42,785 nt of DNA from Planctomycetota bacterium (GTDB lineage: Bacteria > Planctomycetota > Planctomycetia > Pirellulales > Lacipirellulaceae). Within the stretch, counting starts at the first letter, position 1. Every line of letters begins with the position of its first letter. This document shows, one piece after another, positions 42,105 through 42,785 of this stretch. The stretch is taken from contig JAADGD010000014.1 of assembly GCA_013152515.1 (NCBI GenBank), forward strand, positions 1-42,785. Reading direction: 5' to 3'. The notes beneath the pieces were generated by a model. That model was given only the letters and a program-made list of their open reading frames with translations, searched no databases and was not told where the DNA came from. The translations under genes were made by a program, and so were the position numbers.

Positions 42105-42413
42105 TCACGCTGGTTTCAGAATTTGGATGGTTATCCCAGTCACGAGGTCTTTTACTTTTTCGCGATTTTCTTGCATGTGTTTAATTTGCAAGTGGGCTTG
42201 CAGGGCTTCGATGCTCTCCCATTTTTCGATCACTGTCACCGTGTTTTCGCACAAGGGCTCTTGGATTTCGATCGGCGTGGCAACATCGATCGCTGGGCCG
42301 TATTCGAGGCACCCCTCTTCCGCTTGCACCAACGGCATCAATTGGTGAAAAGCGTCCAAGAACTCGTCGCGTTTGCCAGACGCAATTTTGATGGCTGCAA
42401 TTACATGAATCAT
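42105..42413 (-). CDS. Antibiotic biosynthesis monooxygenase-domain protein (YgiN-like)
   Basis: 102-residue ABM-fold protein. The ATG at 42413 is chosen because GAGGA lies seven bases upstream; the track start would add 17 residues. The ferredoxin-like fold pattern is IHVIAAIKIASGKRDEFLDAFHQLMPLVQAEEGCLEYGPAID, then VTVIEKWESIEALQAHLQIKHMQE. The E-x-G-C-x-x-Y and W-E/H-x-x-H features match putative quinol monooxygenases such as YgiN. It is probably cytosolic, dimeric and cofactor-free; the substrate is unknown. Confidence 0.88.
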   Translation of the reverse strand: MIHVIAAIKIASGKRDEFLDAFHQLMPLVQAEEGCLEYGPAIDVATPIEIQEPLCENTVTVIEKWESIEALQAHLQIKHMQENREKVKDLVTGITIQILKPA

Positions 42414-42785
42414 TGTAGGTTCCTCGTTCGACATGGGGTCTATCGGATGGTCGTCAACTGTCACCCTACTCGATCCGAAAATTCTGCGAAAGGGTTTACG
42501 TCATTTGCTAGTTCTCCTGCGATTTTAGTCGCTATTTTCAATAAACAACAATCTCCGTCCCTTTTCCGAGTAAGAGTTAGTACTACAGCGCTAAGTCAGA
42601 AACCACGGATTGCCCAGCGCGGCCCGAGGCAGCAACCAAATAAAAAGAAAGTCTCTCACAGAGACGCGGAGGCACAGAGGTACAGGTCTTGCTTCTCTGC
42701 ACTGCAAACGTTCAATTTGCGCGCACTGTGCGCGCATTTTTTCGATCAATCCCCCTCCCCGCAAGGTTGCCACGGTTGACTCAGC
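42414..42785. other. Gene-free right edge
   Basis: This contains the ABM gene's ribosome site (GAGGA, 42421-42425) and, near the end, a single arm of the CTCTCGCAGAGGCGCAGAG family. The plus-strand track ORF running 42045-42779 is antisense to the ABM gene and has no recognisable protein features. Confidence 0.6.
42651..42679. repeat. Single arm of the CTCTCGCAGAGGCGCAGAG family
   Basis: GTCTCTCACAGAGACGCGG followed by AGGCACAGAG matches the arms at 39077-39155. The pairing arm may lie beyond the window or be lost. Confidence 0.7.

Noticed and set aside
42045-42779. 244-residue plus-strand ORF at the right edge
   Set aside because: It is antisense to the ABM gene and then runs through a repeat arm. 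There is no recognisable motif.
1-42785. Insertion sequences or prophage
   Set aside because: No transposase, integrase or phage structural gene was recognised. The palindromes are non-autonomous repeats only.

Overview
The window looks like chromosomal DNA of a planctomycete, most likely of the Pirellulales group. The main evidence is two PSCyt1-DUF1549-DUF1553 giants, each followed by a DUF1501 protein. This pairing is largely confined to Planctomycetes and their relatives. The intergenic spaces are also packed with palindromic and phrase-like dispersed repeats of the kind common in Pirellulales. No rRNA, tRNA, transposase or CRISPR array was recognised. All calls come from reading the sequence; no database search was possible.

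Layout. (1) 356-11692, plus strand: five genes for exported proteins. They form two tandem PSCyt1/DUF1501 pairs and then a redoxin-cytochrome-copper-monooxygenase-like-EF-hand fusion. (2) 11932-17433: an AtuA/DUF1446-like gene bracketed by two copies of one palindrome family, a primary-type sigma-70 factor with a good terminator, a ParE-type toxin-antitoxin pair, thioredoxin, and a divergent redoxin. (3) 17439-21875, minus strand: Uma2-family protein, YbdK-type carboxylate-amine ligase, M20D amidohydrolase and the menaquinone enzyme MqnD. (4) 22277-40923, minus strand: an 18.6-kb flagellar cluster read as flgF, flgG, flgA, flgH, flgI, flgJ (rod-binding domain only), flgN, flgK, flgL, fliW, csrA, fliC, fliD, fliS. 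(5) 41162-42413, minus strand: a nucleotidyltransferase-like protein and a small antibiotic-biosynthesis-monooxygenase-fold protein.

How the genes work together. The flagellar cluster supplies the distal rod, the P and L rings, the hook-filament junction, the filament and cap, the matching chaperones (FlgN, FliS), and the CsrA-FliW pair that in other bacteria sets flagellin translation. FliD (1040 aa), FlgL (859 aa) and FliC (832 aa) are far larger than their enterobacterial counterparts. FliD and FlgL each carry about five copies of the same Flagellin_IN-like module. CGATAA motifs resembling the sigma-28 -10 element precede fliW, fliC, fliD and flgH, and a sigma-54-like GG-N10-GC element precedes flgF.

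The most unusual signal is in the repeats. At least a dozen hairpin or phrase families fill the gaps. In at least eight minus-strand genes the stop codon lies inside, or directly at the edge of, a repeat. In two genes (M20D amidohydrolase and flgH) repeat-like sequence appears to be read in frame as protein.
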